A stretch of 64,000 nucleotides of DNA from Nocardioides sp. InS609-2. GTDB lineage: Bacteria; Actinomycetota; Actinomycetes; Propionibacteriales; Nocardioidaceae. The notes below the pieces were generated by a model that saw nothing but the letters and a program-made list of their open reading frames with translations, had not been told where the DNA came from and made no database searches. Positions within the stretch are counted from its first letter, which is position 1; the number at the start of each line of letters is the position of its first letter. The DNA lies in the NCBI RefSeq assembly GCF_023208195.1, contig NZ_CP060034.1, positions 3,286,001 through 3,350,000 of the forward strand. The letters are read 5' to 3'. Both the position numbers and the translations under genes were made by a program. Positions 53,721-62,686 of the stretch are shown piece after piece.

Positions 53721-54620
53721 ATGGAGGATCTTCCGCAGGTGCAACGGGTCGCGGCGTACGCCGTGATCCTTCGAGTCTCGACAGGCTCGACCACCCAGGA
53801 GATCCTGCTCAGCAGGTTGTCGGCGCGCGTCACGCCCGACGAGCTGTGGACCCTGCCCGGTGGTGGCCTCGAGCACGGCGAGGACCCGCGCGACGCGGTG
53901 CTCCGCGAGATCCACGAGGAGACGGGTCTCCGGGCCACGGTCAGCGACAAGTCACGCGTCTACTCCGCCTACATGCCGGGTGTCCGGCGCCAGGGCCGAG
54001 TGGTCGACGCCCAGGCGATCCGCATCGTGTACGACGGATGGGTGCCGGCCGATGCCCCCGAGCCGGAGGTGCTCGAGGTGGACGGTTCGACGATCGAGGC
54101 CGCGTGGGTGCCGTTGGCCGACGTGGCGTCGGGAGTCGTGCCGGTGGTGCCGTTGGTGCACGAGGCGTTGACCGATCACCGGCCGTTCCAGCTGCAGCGG
54201 GTGGCGGCGTACGCAGTCATCCTTCGGGGCGACGACGTGCTCCTCACCCGGCTGTCCGACCGGGCGGCGTTCCCGGGCCAGTGGGCGCTCCCCGGCGGCG
54301 GCCTCGACCACGGCGAGCGGCCGGTGACGGCGCTGGCGCGCGAGGTGCAGGAGGAGTGCGGCGTCGATTGCGAGGTGGGTGAGCTGCTCGACGTGCACGA
54401 CCTGCACTTCTCCGGTGTCGCGCCGTCGGGGCGGTTCGAGGACTTCCACGGCGTGCACCTGATCTTCGCGGGCAGCGTTGTCGACGGTGTCGAGCCGCGG
54501 GTGGTGGAGGTCGACGGCACCACTGACGCGGTTGCGTGGGTTCCTGTCGCCGACATCGAGTCTGGCGGGGTGCCGGTGCTCGACGTGGTCCGGCACGCGC
54601 TGGGCATACTGGCGCCATGA
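53721..54620 (+). CDS. Tandem two-domain Nudix hydrolase
   Basis: The 299-aa protein is an internal duplication. Both halves start QRVAAYAVILR and each carries a complete Nudix box: GGLEHGEDPRDAVLREIHEE in the first half and GGLDHGERPVTALAREVQEE in the second. Nudix enzymes cleave nucleoside diphosphates linked to another group. Both sites look catalytically intact. The first half has about six extra residues (VSTGSTTQ region) encoded by a dispersed DNA repeat. The stop overlaps the alcohol dehydrogenase start by four bases. Confidence 0.9.
   Translation: MEDLPQVQRVAAYAVILRVSTGSTTQEILLSRLSARVTPDELWTLPGGGLEHGEDPRDAVLREIHEETGLRATVSDKSRVYSAYMPGVRRQGRVVDAQAIRIVYDGWVPADAPEPEVLEVDGSTIEAAWVPLADVASGVVPVVPLVHEALTDHRPFQLQRVAAYAVILRGDDVLLTRLSDRAAFPGQWALPGGGLDHGERPVTALAREVQEECGVDCEVGELLDVHDLHFSGVAPSGRFEDFHGVHLIFAGSVVDGVEPRVVEVDGTTDAVAWVPVADIESGGVPVLDVVRHALGILAP
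53770..53799. repeat. Dispersed repeat inserted in-frame within the Nudix gene
   Basis: The bases around GTCTCGACAGGCTCGACCAC match the common actinobacterial repeat GGT(C/T)TCGACA(G/A)GCTC(G/A)ACCA and are read as VSTGSTT. The outer TCGAG/CTCGA arms are complementary. The paralogous second half of the protein lacks these residues. Confidence 0.6.
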
Positions 54621-55888
54621 GTGAAACGGTCTTCACCTATGCCTCCCCGGCGCTGAAGTTCGGGCCCGGCGCCTCCGCCGAGATCGCCTTCGACCTCAGT
54701 CAGTACGACGTCCGGCGGGTGCTGCTGGTGACCGACCCCGGCGTTGCGGTCACCGGTCATCCGGGCCGCATCGCGGAGCAGATGTCTGCCGCGGGCCTCG
54801 ACGTGACGACGTACGACCGGGTGCACGTGGAGCCGACGGACGCCTCGATCGAGGAGGCGGTGGCGGCCGCGCGCGAGGCCGGGCCGTTCGACGCGATCGT
54901 GGCGGTGGGTGGTGGCAGCAGCATCGACACCGCCAAGGCGGTCAACCTGCTGACGACCAACGAGGGTGAGCTGTTCGAGTATCTCAACGCCCCGGTGGGC
55001 GACGGCCGCGCGCCGACGATGCCGCTCCTGCCGCTCGTCGCCGTGCCGACCACGACCGGCACCGGAAGCGAGTCGACGACGATCTGCGTGCTCGACGTGC
55101 TGTCGCTGAAGGTGAAGACCGGCATCAGTCATCCGCGGCTGCGGCCGACGCTCGCGGTCGTCGACCCCGACCTCGCGTTCACGCAGCCGGCGATGGTGAC
55201 CGCGGCGGCCGGCATGGACATCTTGTGCCACGCGCTCGAGAGCTACACGGCTCGGTGGTACTCCGAGTTCGACGCCAAGGCACCGGAGCAGCGGGTGCCG
55301 TACTGCGGCGCCAACCCGATCGCCGACATGTGGTCGGAGAAGGCACTGAGCATGCTGTCCGGGGCCATGCGCGTCGCCGTACGCGACGGCGGTCTCGAAT
55401 CCTCGCGGCCCGCACGAGAGCAGATGGCGATGGCGGCGACGTTCGCCGGGCTCGGCTTCGGCAATGCCGGCGTGCACATCCCGCACGCCAACGCCTATCC
55501 GGTGGCCGGGCGGGTGCGCGACTTCCGGCCGGAGGGCTACCCCGAGGCGGAGGCGATCGTGCCGCACGGGATGGCGGTGTCGCTCACAGCGCCAGCCGCG
55601 TTCGGGTTCACGTTCGAGGCCGCGCCCGAGCGCCACCTGCATGCGGCGAAGCTGCTGGACCCGTCGGTCTCGAACGGTGACGCACACACGCTGCCGGAGG
55701 TCTTGCGCACGTTGATGCGCGACATCGGGTTCCCGAGCGGCCTGGCCGAGGTGGGCTACCTCGATGCCGACGTCGACGACCTGGTGAGCGGCAGCCTCAA
55801 GCAGACTCGGCTGCTGGCCACCGCTCCTCGCGAGGCGGCGGCCGACGACCTGGCCGGCATCTTCCGTGGCTCGATGGAGAACTGGTGA
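54617..55888 (+). CDS. Iron-containing alcohol dehydrogenase, hydroxyacid-oxoacid transhydrogenase (HOT) type
   Basis: The 423-aa group III alcohol dehydrogenase contains AVGGGSSIDTAKAVNL, PTTTGTGSEST, MDILCHALESYTA and GVHIPHANAYPVAG, which bring together the Asp and His metal ligands. Among Fe-ADHs it is closest in pattern to ADHFE1/HOT. HOT oxidises 4-hydroxybutyrate to succinic semialdehyde while reducing 2-oxoglutarate to D-2-hydroxyglutarate. An FAD/Fe-S 2-hydroxyacid dehydrogenase is encoded two genes downstream in the same overlapping operon, which would regenerate 2-oxoglutarate. Confidence 0.8.
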   Translation: MSETVFTYASPALKFGPGASAEIAFDLSQYDVRRVLLVTDPGVAVTGHPGRIAEQMSAAGLDVTTYDRVHVEPTDASIEEAVAAAREAGPFDAIVAVGGGSSIDTAKAVNLLTTNEGELFEYLNAPVGDGRAPTMPLLPLVAVPTTTGTGSESTTICVLDVLSLKVKTGISHPRLRPTLAVVDPDLAFTQPAMVTAAAGMDILCHALESYTARWYSEFDAKAPEQRVPYCGANPIADMWSEKALSMLSGAMRVAVRDGGLESSRPAREQMAMAATFAGLGFGNAGVHIPHANAYPVAGRVRDFRPEGYPEAEAIVPHGMAVSLTAPAAFGFTFEAAPERHLHAAKLLDPSVSNGDAHTLPEVLRTLMRDIGFPSGLAEVGYLDADVDDLVSGSLKQTRLLATAPREAAADDLAGIFRGSMENW

Positions 55889-56379
55889 CGGGTCGTCGCT
55901 TCTTCTGGCTCGGCGTCGGGCTGTTCGTCGCAGCGCTCTCCGTCTCGTGGATCGTGCTTCCCGACCGGGTCCCGCTGCACTTCGGCACCGACGGCCGGGC
56001 CGACCGCTGGGGCACCCCTGTGCGTGCGGTCGCGGAGATGGGTGGGGTCGGGCTCCTCGTCGGCGCGACGATGCTCTCGCTCGCGATGTCGGCCTGGCGG
56101 CTGCCCTTCAGCTTCGTCAGCCTGCCGGACAAGGAGTTCTGGGAGCGCTCGGAGAACCAGCGCGTGGCCCGTCGGCGGCTGCAGGACGACATGTACCACG
56201 TGGGCGGATCGCTGATGGTGTTCCTCACCGGCATCCAGGCCTTCACAGTGTTCGTCGCCGACGACGCGACGCCCTCGCTGTGGCCGTGGGGTGTGGTGGT
56301 GATCGTGGCGTTCGTGGCCGGGTTGGGGATCACGCTCGCGCTCCGGATGCGCTTCTACAGGCGCCTGCCCGGCGAATGA
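55885..56379 (+). CDS. DUF1648-type membrane protein
   Basis: The 164-aa protein has an N-terminal membrane segment (FFWLGVGLFVAALSVSWIVL), then the DUF1648 motif PDRVPLHFGTDGRADRWG, and three more hydrophobic segments. Function is not known for the domain. It starts at GTG overlapping the alcohol dehydrogenase stop and ends overlapping the next gene, so it is part of the operon. A link to 2-hydroxyacid metabolism is not evident from its sequence. Confidence 0.78.
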   Translation: MTGRRFFWLGVGLFVAALSVSWIVLPDRVPLHFGTDGRADRWGTPVRAVAEMGGVGLLVGATMLSLAMSAWRLPFSFVSLPDKEFWERSENQRVARRRLQDDMYHVGGSLMVFLTGIQAFTVFVADDATPSLWPWGVVVIVAFVAGLGITLALRMRFYRRLPGE

Positions 56380-59096
56380 ATGGGCCCAGTGACCTCATCG
56401 GCGCGCTGCGCCGCGAGGGCGTCGACGACGTCTCCGACTCGACGCTGACGCGCGCGCTCTACTCCTCCGATGCGTCGCTCTACCGCGTCGTACCCCAGGT
56501 GGTGGCCCGGCCGCGGCACGTGGACGAGCTCGCCGCGATCATGGGAGTGGCCCGCGAGACCGGGGTGCCGCTGACGATGCGCGGTGCGGGTACGTCGATC
56601 GCCGGCAACGCCGTCGGCAGCGGCATCGTCGTCGACACGTCACGGCACCTGCATCGCATCGTGTCGATCGACCCCGAGCAACGCACAGCCGTCGTCGAGC
56701 CGGGTGTCGTGCACGCCTCATTGCAGGCGGCCGCCGCTGGCCACGGGCTGCGCTTCGGACCGGACCCGTCCACGCACACGCGCTGCACGATCGGCGGCAT
56801 GGTCGGCAACAACGCGTGCGGCTCGCGGGCGCTGGCCTACGGCCGCACCAGCGACAACGTGGTGGCACTCGACGTCCTCCACCCTTCGGGGTACGACGAC
56901 GTGCCGGCGCGGCTGCAAGCGTTGGGGGGCCAGCACCTCGGCCACATCCGCACCGGGTTCGGGCGGTTCTCGCGGCAGGTGAGCGGCTACGCGATGGAGC
57001 ACCTGCTGCCGGAGAACGGTGGCAACGTCGACCGGTTCCTGGTCGGCTCGGAGGGCACGCTCGCCGTCGTCAGGCACGCGACCGTTCGGCTGGTTCCGGA
57101 GCCGGCGGCTACCTCGCTGGTGGTGCTCGGCTACCCGTCGATGGCGGAGGCAGCCGATGCGGTGCCAGCGATCCTGGCGTGCGGGTCGCTGGTCGCGTGC
57201 GAGGGTCTCGACGCCCGGATCGTCGACATCGTGCGGGCCTCCCGCGGCCGCGTGCCGGACCTCCCGCGGGGCGCTGGGTGGCTGCTGGTGGAGAGCGCCG
57301 GCGGCTCGGCCGGTGCAGCCGAGAGTGCGGCGCTGCGGGTGGTCGACGCGGCGCAGGCGCTGGACTCGCTGCTGGTCAGCGCTGCTGCCGAGGCGGCCGC
57401 ACTGTGGCGGATCCGTGAGGACGGGGCCGGGCTGGCGGCGATCAGCCTCGACCGGCCGGCGTACTCCGGGTGGGAGGACGCAGCCGTGCCTCCCGAACGG
57501 CTTGGCGCGTGGCTGCGGGAGTTCGACGCGCTGTTGCGTGACCACGGCCTGGACGGCGTGCCCTACGGACACTTCGGCGACGGCTGCGTGCACGTGCGGA
57601 TCGACTTCACGTTCGACGGGCCGGGCAAGAAGGCGTTCCGGGAGTTCCTGGTCGCGTCGGCCACCGCATTGGCTGCGCACGGAGGCTCGCTCTCGGGCGA
57701 GCACGGTGACGGCCGCGCGCGCTCCGAGCTGCTCCCACTGATGTACGACGCGGAGTCACTGCGGCTGTTCGCCGCGGTCAAGGCGATCTGCGACCCCGAC
57801 TCGATCCTCAACCCCGGTGTGCTCGTCGACCCGGCTCCGATGGATGCCGACCTGCGGCCGGCTCGGCCGGTGACCGATCTGCTTCTTCACAGGCGGAGCC
57901 TGGCTCGAGAGGTCCATCGATGCACAGGTGTGGGCAAGTGCGTGTCCGCGCCGTCGGGTGCGGTGATGTGCCCGTCGTGGCAGGCGACGCGTGACGAGAA
58001 GGACTCCACCCGTGGCCGGGCCCGGGTGTTGCAGGAGGCGCTCGACGGTGAGCTTGTGCACGGCCTGGCTGATCCTGCGGTGGGTGAGGCGCTCGACCTC
58101 TGCCTGTCGTGCAAGGGCTGCGCCAGTGACTGCCCGACGGGCGTCGACATGGCGACGTACAAGAGCCAGGCGCTGCACCAGACGTACGCCGGCCGGCGCC
58201 GGCCCCGCACGCACTACACGCTGGGTCGGCTGCCGGCGCTGGTGCGACGCCTCGGTCGGCTGGCGCCGTTGTTCAACGCTCTGATGTCTTTCGGACCCAC
58301 GGCCAGAGTCGCCAAGCGGGTGGCCGGCATCGATCCGCGACGATCCGTCCCGCGGTTGACCGTGGATCGGGTGGTCTCCACTGTGCTCGACCAGCCGGAC
58401 GTGTGGATCTGGGCCGACACCTTCACCGGGCACTTCCTGCCGCAGACCGCGCGGGCTGCCGTGCGGCTGCTCGAGTCGGCGGGCTTGCGGGTGGGCGTGA
58501 TCGAGCGGGACGCCTGCTGCGGCCTGACCTGGATCACCACGGGCCAGCTCGACCAGGCTGCCAGGATCGCCGCTCGCGCGGTCGACGCCCTCGCGCCGTA
58601 CGTCGCGAGCGGCGTGCCGGTGATCGGCCTGGAGCCGTCGTGCCTGGCCACCCTGCGCTCGGAGCTGACCGAACTCGACAAGCGTCCGGAAGCGGCAGGG
58701 GTGGCTGCCGGGGTACTCACCCTGGCCGAGCTGCTGTCGCGAATTGACTGGACCCCGCCCGACCTGACCGGCGTGGAGATCGTGGCCCAGCCGCACTGCC
58801 ACCACGCGTCGGTGATGGGCTGGGAGGCCGACGAACAGCTGCTGCGTCGGGCCGGCGCCACCGTGACCCGGCTCGGTGGCTGCTGCGGGCTGGCCGGCAA
58901 CTTCGGGCTGGAGCAGGGGCACTATGACGTCTCGGTCGCGGTGGCGGAGACCCAGCTTCTGCCCGCTGTGCGCGCCCAGCCCATGGCGATCGTGTTGGCG
59001 GACGGGCTGTCGTGCCGGCACCAGCTCGATGACCTGGCCGGTGTGCCGGCGGTGCACCTGGCCGAGCTGCTGGCGGGGCACCTTCCCGAGTCCTAG
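56376..59096 (+). CDS. FAD-linked oxidase/[4Fe-4S] fused 2-hydroxyacid dehydrogenase (D-lactate/D-2-hydroxyglutarate type)
   Basis: The 906-aa protein joins an FAD-binding oxidase domain (MRGAGTSIAGNAVGSG, IGGMVGNNACGSRALAYG, SGEHGDGRARSEL) to a C-terminal iron-sulfur part. The latter has ferredoxin clusters VMCPSWQATRDE and CLSCKGCASDCPTGVD, then two CCG-type repeats ending HCHH and GGCCGLAGNFG. Such fusions (GlcD-GlpC, YdiJ-like) oxidise D-2-hydroxyacids and pass electrons to quinone. The HOT-type dehydrogenase upstream makes D-2-hydroxyglutarate the attractive substrate; D-lactate or glycolate cannot be excluded. The start overlaps the DUF1648 stop. Confidence 0.85.
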   Translation: MNGPSDLIGALRREGVDDVSDSTLTRALYSSDASLYRVVPQVVARPRHVDELAAIMGVARETGVPLTMRGAGTSIAGNAVGSGIVVDTSRHLHRIVSIDPEQRTAVVEPGVVHASLQAAAAGHGLRFGPDPSTHTRCTIGGMVGNNACGSRALAYGRTSDNVVALDVLHPSGYDDVPARLQALGGQHLGHIRTGFGRFSRQVSGYAMEHLLPENGGNVDRFLVGSEGTLAVVRHATVRLVPEPAATSLVVLGYPSMAEAADAVPAILACGSLVACEGLDARIVDIVRASRGRVPDLPRGAGWLLVESAGGSAGAAESAALRVVDAAQALDSLLVSAAAEAAALWRIREDGAGLAAISLDRPAYSGWEDAAVPPERLGAWLREFDALLRDHGLDGVPYGHFGDGCVHVRIDFTFDGPGKKAFREFLVASATALAAHGGSLSGEHGDGRARSELLPLMYDAESLRLFAAVKAICDPDSILNPGVLVDPAPMDADLRPARPVTDLLLHRRSLAREVHRCTGVGKCVSAPSGAVMCPSWQATRDEKDSTRGRARVLQEALDGELVHGLADPAVGEALDLCLSCKGCASDCPTGVDMATYKSQALHQTYAGRRRPRTHYTLGRLPALVRRLGRLAPLFNALMSFGPTARVAKRVAGIDPRRSVPRLTVDRVVSTVLDQPDVWIWADTFTGHFLPQTARAAVRLLESAGLRVGVIERDACCGLTWITTGQLDQAARIAARAVDALAPYVASGVPVIGLEPSCLATLRSELTELDKRPEAAGVAAGVLTLAELLSRIDWTPPDLTGVEIVAQPHCHHASVMGWEADEQLLRRAGATVTRLGGCCGLAGNFGLEQGHYDVSVAVAETQLLPAVRAQPMAIVLADGLSCRHQLDDLAGVPAVHLAELLAGHLPES

Positions 59097-59105
59097 GTCA
59101 GTTGT

Positions 59106-59124
59106 GTCAGTTGCCACAGCTGAC
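59106..59124 (+). terminator. Hairpin after the FAD/Fe-S dehydrogenase gene
   Basis: GTCAGTTG pairs with CAGCTGAC (one G-T pair) around CCA, 9 bases after the stop. GTCAGTTG is also repeated directly at 59097. It may be a terminator or an operator for the next transcript. Confidence 0.4.
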
Positions 59125-59215
59125 CGAGCCGGCAAATGTCGCCCCGGCGCCGTAGCGTCCTGCTCATGGCGGGTCACCAACTCTCCGGTCGCGAGGCGGC
59201 TGAACGACCCTGACG

Positions 59216-59413
59216 GTGAGTGGCTTTGTCGCACTGGGCGCCGACGTGATCGGCGTGGACGTGGACGACAGTCGCGGAGCCGCGCTCCGTCTGAACGAGC
59301 CGAGCGAGTGGCTCGAGACGTGGCGCGGTCGCCGGTTCACCACGGGCACGGGCAGCACGTGGCAGTGGTGGAATCCCGATGCGGACCCGTCCGCCACTAG
59401 AATCGCTGGGTGA
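59216..59413 (+). CDS. Hypothetical 65-aa protein
   Basis: This GTG-started frame encodes a Trp-rich, soluble-looking peptide (SEWLETWRGRRFTTGTGSTWQWW) with no recognised domain. The main support is organisation: its stop overlaps the next small ORF by four bases (GTGA), which in turn shares a base with the methyltransferase start, the same tight layout as the real operons here. No clear ribosome-binding site is seen. It could still be a chance frame. Confidence 0.4.
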   Translation: MSGFVALGADVIGVDVDDSRGAALRLNEPSEWLETWRGRRFTTGTGSTWQWWNPDADPSATRIAG

Positions 59414-59496
59414 GTCCCCGCCATCGCCGCCTCGTCATCCCGCTGGCGCTGGCCGGCCTCCTGATCATCGTCATCATCGCGTCGGTGATGGGCTGA
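59410..59496 (+). CDS. 28-aa single-pass membrane miniprotein
   Basis: The short frame begins with a basic stretch (MSPRHRRL) followed by a hydrophobic run VIPLALAGLLIIVIIASVMG long enough to span a membrane. GTG 59410 overlaps the preceding stop; the TGA shares its A with the methyltransferase ATG (TGATG). Composition and placement argue for a real small membrane protein, but nothing indicates its function. Confidence 0.5.
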   Translation: MSPRHRRLVIPLALAGLLIIVIIASVMG

Positions 59497-60707
59497 TGAG
59501 CGAGCCGCTGCTGCGGGTGCTCTCGCGGATGCGCAGCCACATCCTCGCACCCGACGACCTCGTCAAGGCGGTCGCTTCTGGTCGGCAGAAGGGCCTGACC
59601 CCGCGCTGGCGGCGGGTGGAGTTCCGCTACGTCGACCTCAAGGCCGGACGGCACCTCCAGGTCACGTCGTACGACGACACCCAGGCCCACACCGCCAACC
59701 ACCTGGCCGGCGGCGCCGCGCGGGACGCGGTCGACGACCTCCTCGACGAGCCGTTCGCCAACTGGCACGTCGAGACCACGACACAGCAGCATCAGGTGCG
59801 GGTGACCAAGCGCCTCGAGGCGGTTGTGCACACCACGGACCGGGCCGAGGAGTTGGCGCCGGAGCGCGGTCACGACCGCGACAAGGACCGGCTGCTGCGC
59901 GAGGACGACCCGGTCTTCGTGGCACTCGGGCTCTCCGACGAGGACGGCCGGATGAAGCCGAGTCGGCAGGCGAAGTACCGCCAGGTCGAGGAGTTCCTGC
60001 GACTCCTCGACTCCTCGATCACCGACGCCATCGACAAGGGCCACCTGCGTCGCCCGACGCCCGAGGACCCGCTGCGCATCGCCGATCTGGGCTGCGGCAA
60101 CGCCTACCTGACCTTTGCCGCCCAGCGATTCCTCGCCGCTGTGCGCGGGCTGCCGGTACGGCTGACCGGCGTGGACGTGCGTGAGCAGTCGCGCGACCAC
60201 AATGCGGGGCTCGCCACCGGCCTCGGCGTGGACGCCGACTTCGTCGTGGGCAGCATCCTCGGTGCCCAGCTCGACCCCGCTCCGGAGGTCGTCCTCGCGC
60301 TGCACGCCTGCGACACCGCGACCGACGAGGCGCTGGTCCGAGCAGTCGAGTGGCAGGCCTCGCTCGTCCTCGCCGCTCCCTGCTGCCACCACGACATCGC
60401 GGCGCAGCTGCGCAAGGCGCCCACGCCGTCGCCGTACGCCGTCCTCACCCGGCACGGCATCCTGCGTGAGCGGCTGGCCGACACCCTGACCGACGGCATC
60501 CGGGCCTCGCTGATGCGGATCCAGGGATACCGCGTCGATGTCATGCAGTTCGTCGAGAGCCAGCACACCCCACGCAACACGATGCTCCGCGCGGTGCGGG
60601 CGGGGTCGCCGGTCAAGGGCGGCGGCGTCGTCAAGGAGTACGACGACCTGGTGGCGACCTGGGCGCTGGAGCCGCGCCTCGCCGTACTGCTCGATGCGCG
60701 TCCGTGA
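59496..60707 (+). CDS. SAM-dependent methyltransferase domain protein
   Basis: The 403-aa protein has a Rossmann methyltransferase fold: motif I IADLGCGNAYLTFAAQRF, acidic loop LTGVDVREQS, and LALHACDTATDEAL followed by AAPCCHHDI. The last two motifs occur in Methyltransf_32/TRM13/METTL25-like proteins, some of which act on RNA. The N-terminal 190 residues include a basic region that may bind nucleic acid. ATG 59496 shares one base with the miniprotein stop. Substrate is not known. Confidence 0.75.
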   Translation: MSEPLLRVLSRMRSHILAPDDLVKAVASGRQKGLTPRWRRVEFRYVDLKAGRHLQVTSYDDTQAHTANHLAGGAARDAVDDLLDEPFANWHVETTTQQHQVRVTKRLEAVVHTTDRAEELAPERGHDRDKDRLLREDDPVFVALGLSDEDGRMKPSRQAKYRQVEEFLRLLDSSITDAIDKGHLRRPTPEDPLRIADLGCGNAYLTFAAQRFLAAVRGLPVRLTGVDVREQSRDHNAGLATGLGVDADFVVGSILGAQLDPAPEVVLALHACDTATDEALVRAVEWQASLVLAAPCCHHDIAAQLRKAPTPSPYAVLTRHGILRERLADTLTDGIRASLMRIQGYRVDVMQFVESQHTPRNTMLRAVRAGSPVKGGGVVKEYDDLVATWALEPRLAVLLDARP

Positions 60708-61668
60708 CGCCCTGGCGGCGCTGGCGGTCGTGACGCCCTTCCTGATGGGCTTCACCACCACGATCCGACCTCCGGTCGCGGCCGACGACGACATCGTCTT
60801 CAGGTTCACCGACCCCGAGATCGTCGAGTCGAGCGGGCTGGTAGCGCTGGACAAGCGCTTCGTCACCGTCAACGACAGCGGCGACTCCGCGCGCGTCTTC
60901 GTCGTCGACCCGCGCACCGGCGACACGACCGACGAGGTCACCTGGCCCGGCGAAGCCGACGACGTGGAAGCTCTCGCCCCGGCCGGCGACGACGCGGTCT
61001 GGGTCGGTGACCTCGGCGACAACACCCGTTCCCGCGAGAGCGTCTCGGTGCGGCGGGTGCCGCTCGACGGGTCGGCAGGCGAGGAGTACGAGCTGACCTA
61101 CCCCGACGGCGCGCGCGACGCCGAGGCGCTGGTCGCGCACCCGTTGACCGGCCAGCTCCTCGTCGTCAGCAAGATCGTCTTCGGCGGCCAGGTCTACGCC
61201 GCACCGCGTGACCTGTCGGCCGACGAGCCGAACCAGCTGGTGGCGCTCGGCGATGTCACCGGGATCGTCACCGACGCGGCATTCTTCCCCGACGGTCGCC
61301 ATCTGATCGTGCGCACCTACACACAGGCGGTCGTCTACGCGTGGCCGTCCCTCGAGTCGGTGGGAGCCTTCGAGCTGCCCAAGCAGCAGCAGGGCGAGGG
61401 CATCGCCGTGTCACCCGAGGGCGAGTTGTACGTGAGCTCGGAGGGCCTGCGCGCGCCGGTGCTGACCGTGGCCCTGCCTGCCGACGTACGCCGTGGCATG
61501 GAGGCGCCGTCATCAGCACCGACCCCGACCGCAACTCCCGACGAGCCGGCGAGCGACGTCTTCGCGCAGGCGGCGGAAGCCCGGCCCGTGCTGCCGTTCG
61601 TGATGGGCTTCCTGGTCTTCCTGCTCGCGATCTTCATCGGTGTGAGGGCATCACGACCGCCGCGCTGA
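60694..61668 (+). CDS. Secreted beta-propeller-like protein with C-terminal membrane anchor
   Basis: The 324-aa protein has an N-terminal signal-like segment (LAALAVVTPFLMGFTTT). Repeated propeller-like blades follow, such as VNDSGDSARVFVVDP, VWVGDLGDNTRSR and GEGIAVSPEGELYVSSEG. A Pro/Thr/Ser-rich linker leads to a final membrane helix VLPFVMGFLVFLLAIFIGVRA with a basic tail, so the propeller should face outward. No enzymatic motif is recognised. It overlaps the methyltransferase gene end by 14 bp. Confidence 0.7.
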   Translation: MRVRDALAALAVVTPFLMGFTTTIRPPVAADDDIVFRFTDPEIVESSGLVALDKRFVTVNDSGDSARVFVVDPRTGDTTDEVTWPGEADDVEALAPAGDDAVWVGDLGDNTRSRESVSVRRVPLDGSAGEEYELTYPDGARDAEALVAHPLTGQLLVVSKIVFGGQVYAAPRDLSADEPNQLVALGDVTGIVTDAAFFPDGRHLIVRTYTQAVVYAWPSLESVGAFELPKQQQGEGIAVSPEGELYVSSEGLRAPVLTVALPADVRRGMEAPSSAPTPTATPDEPASDVFAQAAEARPVLPFVMGFLVFLLAIFIGVRASRPPR

Positions 61669-61684
61669 GTCCTACGCTGCAGTC

Positions 61685-62682
61685 ATGACTCGGCTGCGCA
61701 GGACCTCGCCCGACCAGCCGGGCTGGACCCGTCGTCGCGCGGGAGCGGGCTTCACCTACCTAGACGAGCACGGCAAGCGGCTCTCCGTGGCAAGCGCGCA
61801 ACGGGTCAAGGACCTCGTCATCCCGCCGGCATGGCATGACGTCTGGGTCACGCCGTACGACAACGGCCATCTGCAGGCGGTCGGCACGGACGATGCCGGG
61901 CGGCGGCAGTACCTCTACCACCCGCAGTGGCGGACCCGGCGCGACTCCGCGAAGCACCGCCGGATGCTCGGCTTCGGCAGGGCGCTGTCGAAGGGCCGCG
62001 AGCAGGTCGTCACCGACCTCGGCACCAGCGGCATGACCCTCGAACGCGCGTGCGCGGTGGCCTGCCGGCTGCTCGACCTCGGCTACTTCCGGATCGGTAA
62101 CGACGTGTACGCCGATGAGCACGGCAGCTTCGGCCTCACCACGCTGCAACGGCGACATGTCAGCAAGACCGCTGACGGGTTGCGGTTCTGCTTCGTGGGC
62201 AAGTCGGGCATCGAGCACACCATCGACATCGAGGACCGGGCGACGGTCGACGCGGTCGAGGTGATGCGCAGGCGCCGGGCCGCCGGTGACGTCGAGCTGA
62301 TGTGCTGGAAGGACGGCAAGACCTGGCGCGACCTGACCGCCGACCAGGTCAACGACTATCTCCGCGATCGGACCGGCACCGAGGCCACCGCCAAGGACTT
62401 CCGCACCTGGCACGCCACCGTGCTCGCGGCCGTGGCGCTGGCAGAGACCGAGGAGCCGGGGGAGACGAAGGCGTCCCGCAAGCGGGCCGTGGCCGGCGCG
62501 ATGCGCGAGGTCTCGGAGTTCCTCGGCAACACGCCGGCGCTGGCGCGATCGTCGTACGTCGACCCGCGGGTGGTCGAGGCCTACGAGGAGGGCAACACGA
62601 TCGCCGCGACGGCGCGCCGCAGGCAGGCCAACCCCGACGAACGCCAGGCCGCGCTGGAGCGTGCCGTGCTCCGGCTCCTCAA

Positions 62683-62686
<4 letters not shown>
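61685..62686 (+). CDS. DNA topoisomerase IB
   Basis: The 333-aa protein matches the short poxvirus-like bacterial topoisomerase IB. It has an N-terminal domain with VIPPAWHDVWVTPYDNGHLQA, and a catalytic domain with RACAVACRLLDLGYFRIGND, GLTTLQRRHVSKTADGLRF, FVGKSG and the active-site Tyr in ARSSYVDPRVV near residue 287. It relaxes supercoils by 3'-phosphotyrosine chemistry. It ends with a four-base overlap on the macro-domain gene. Confidence 0.93.
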
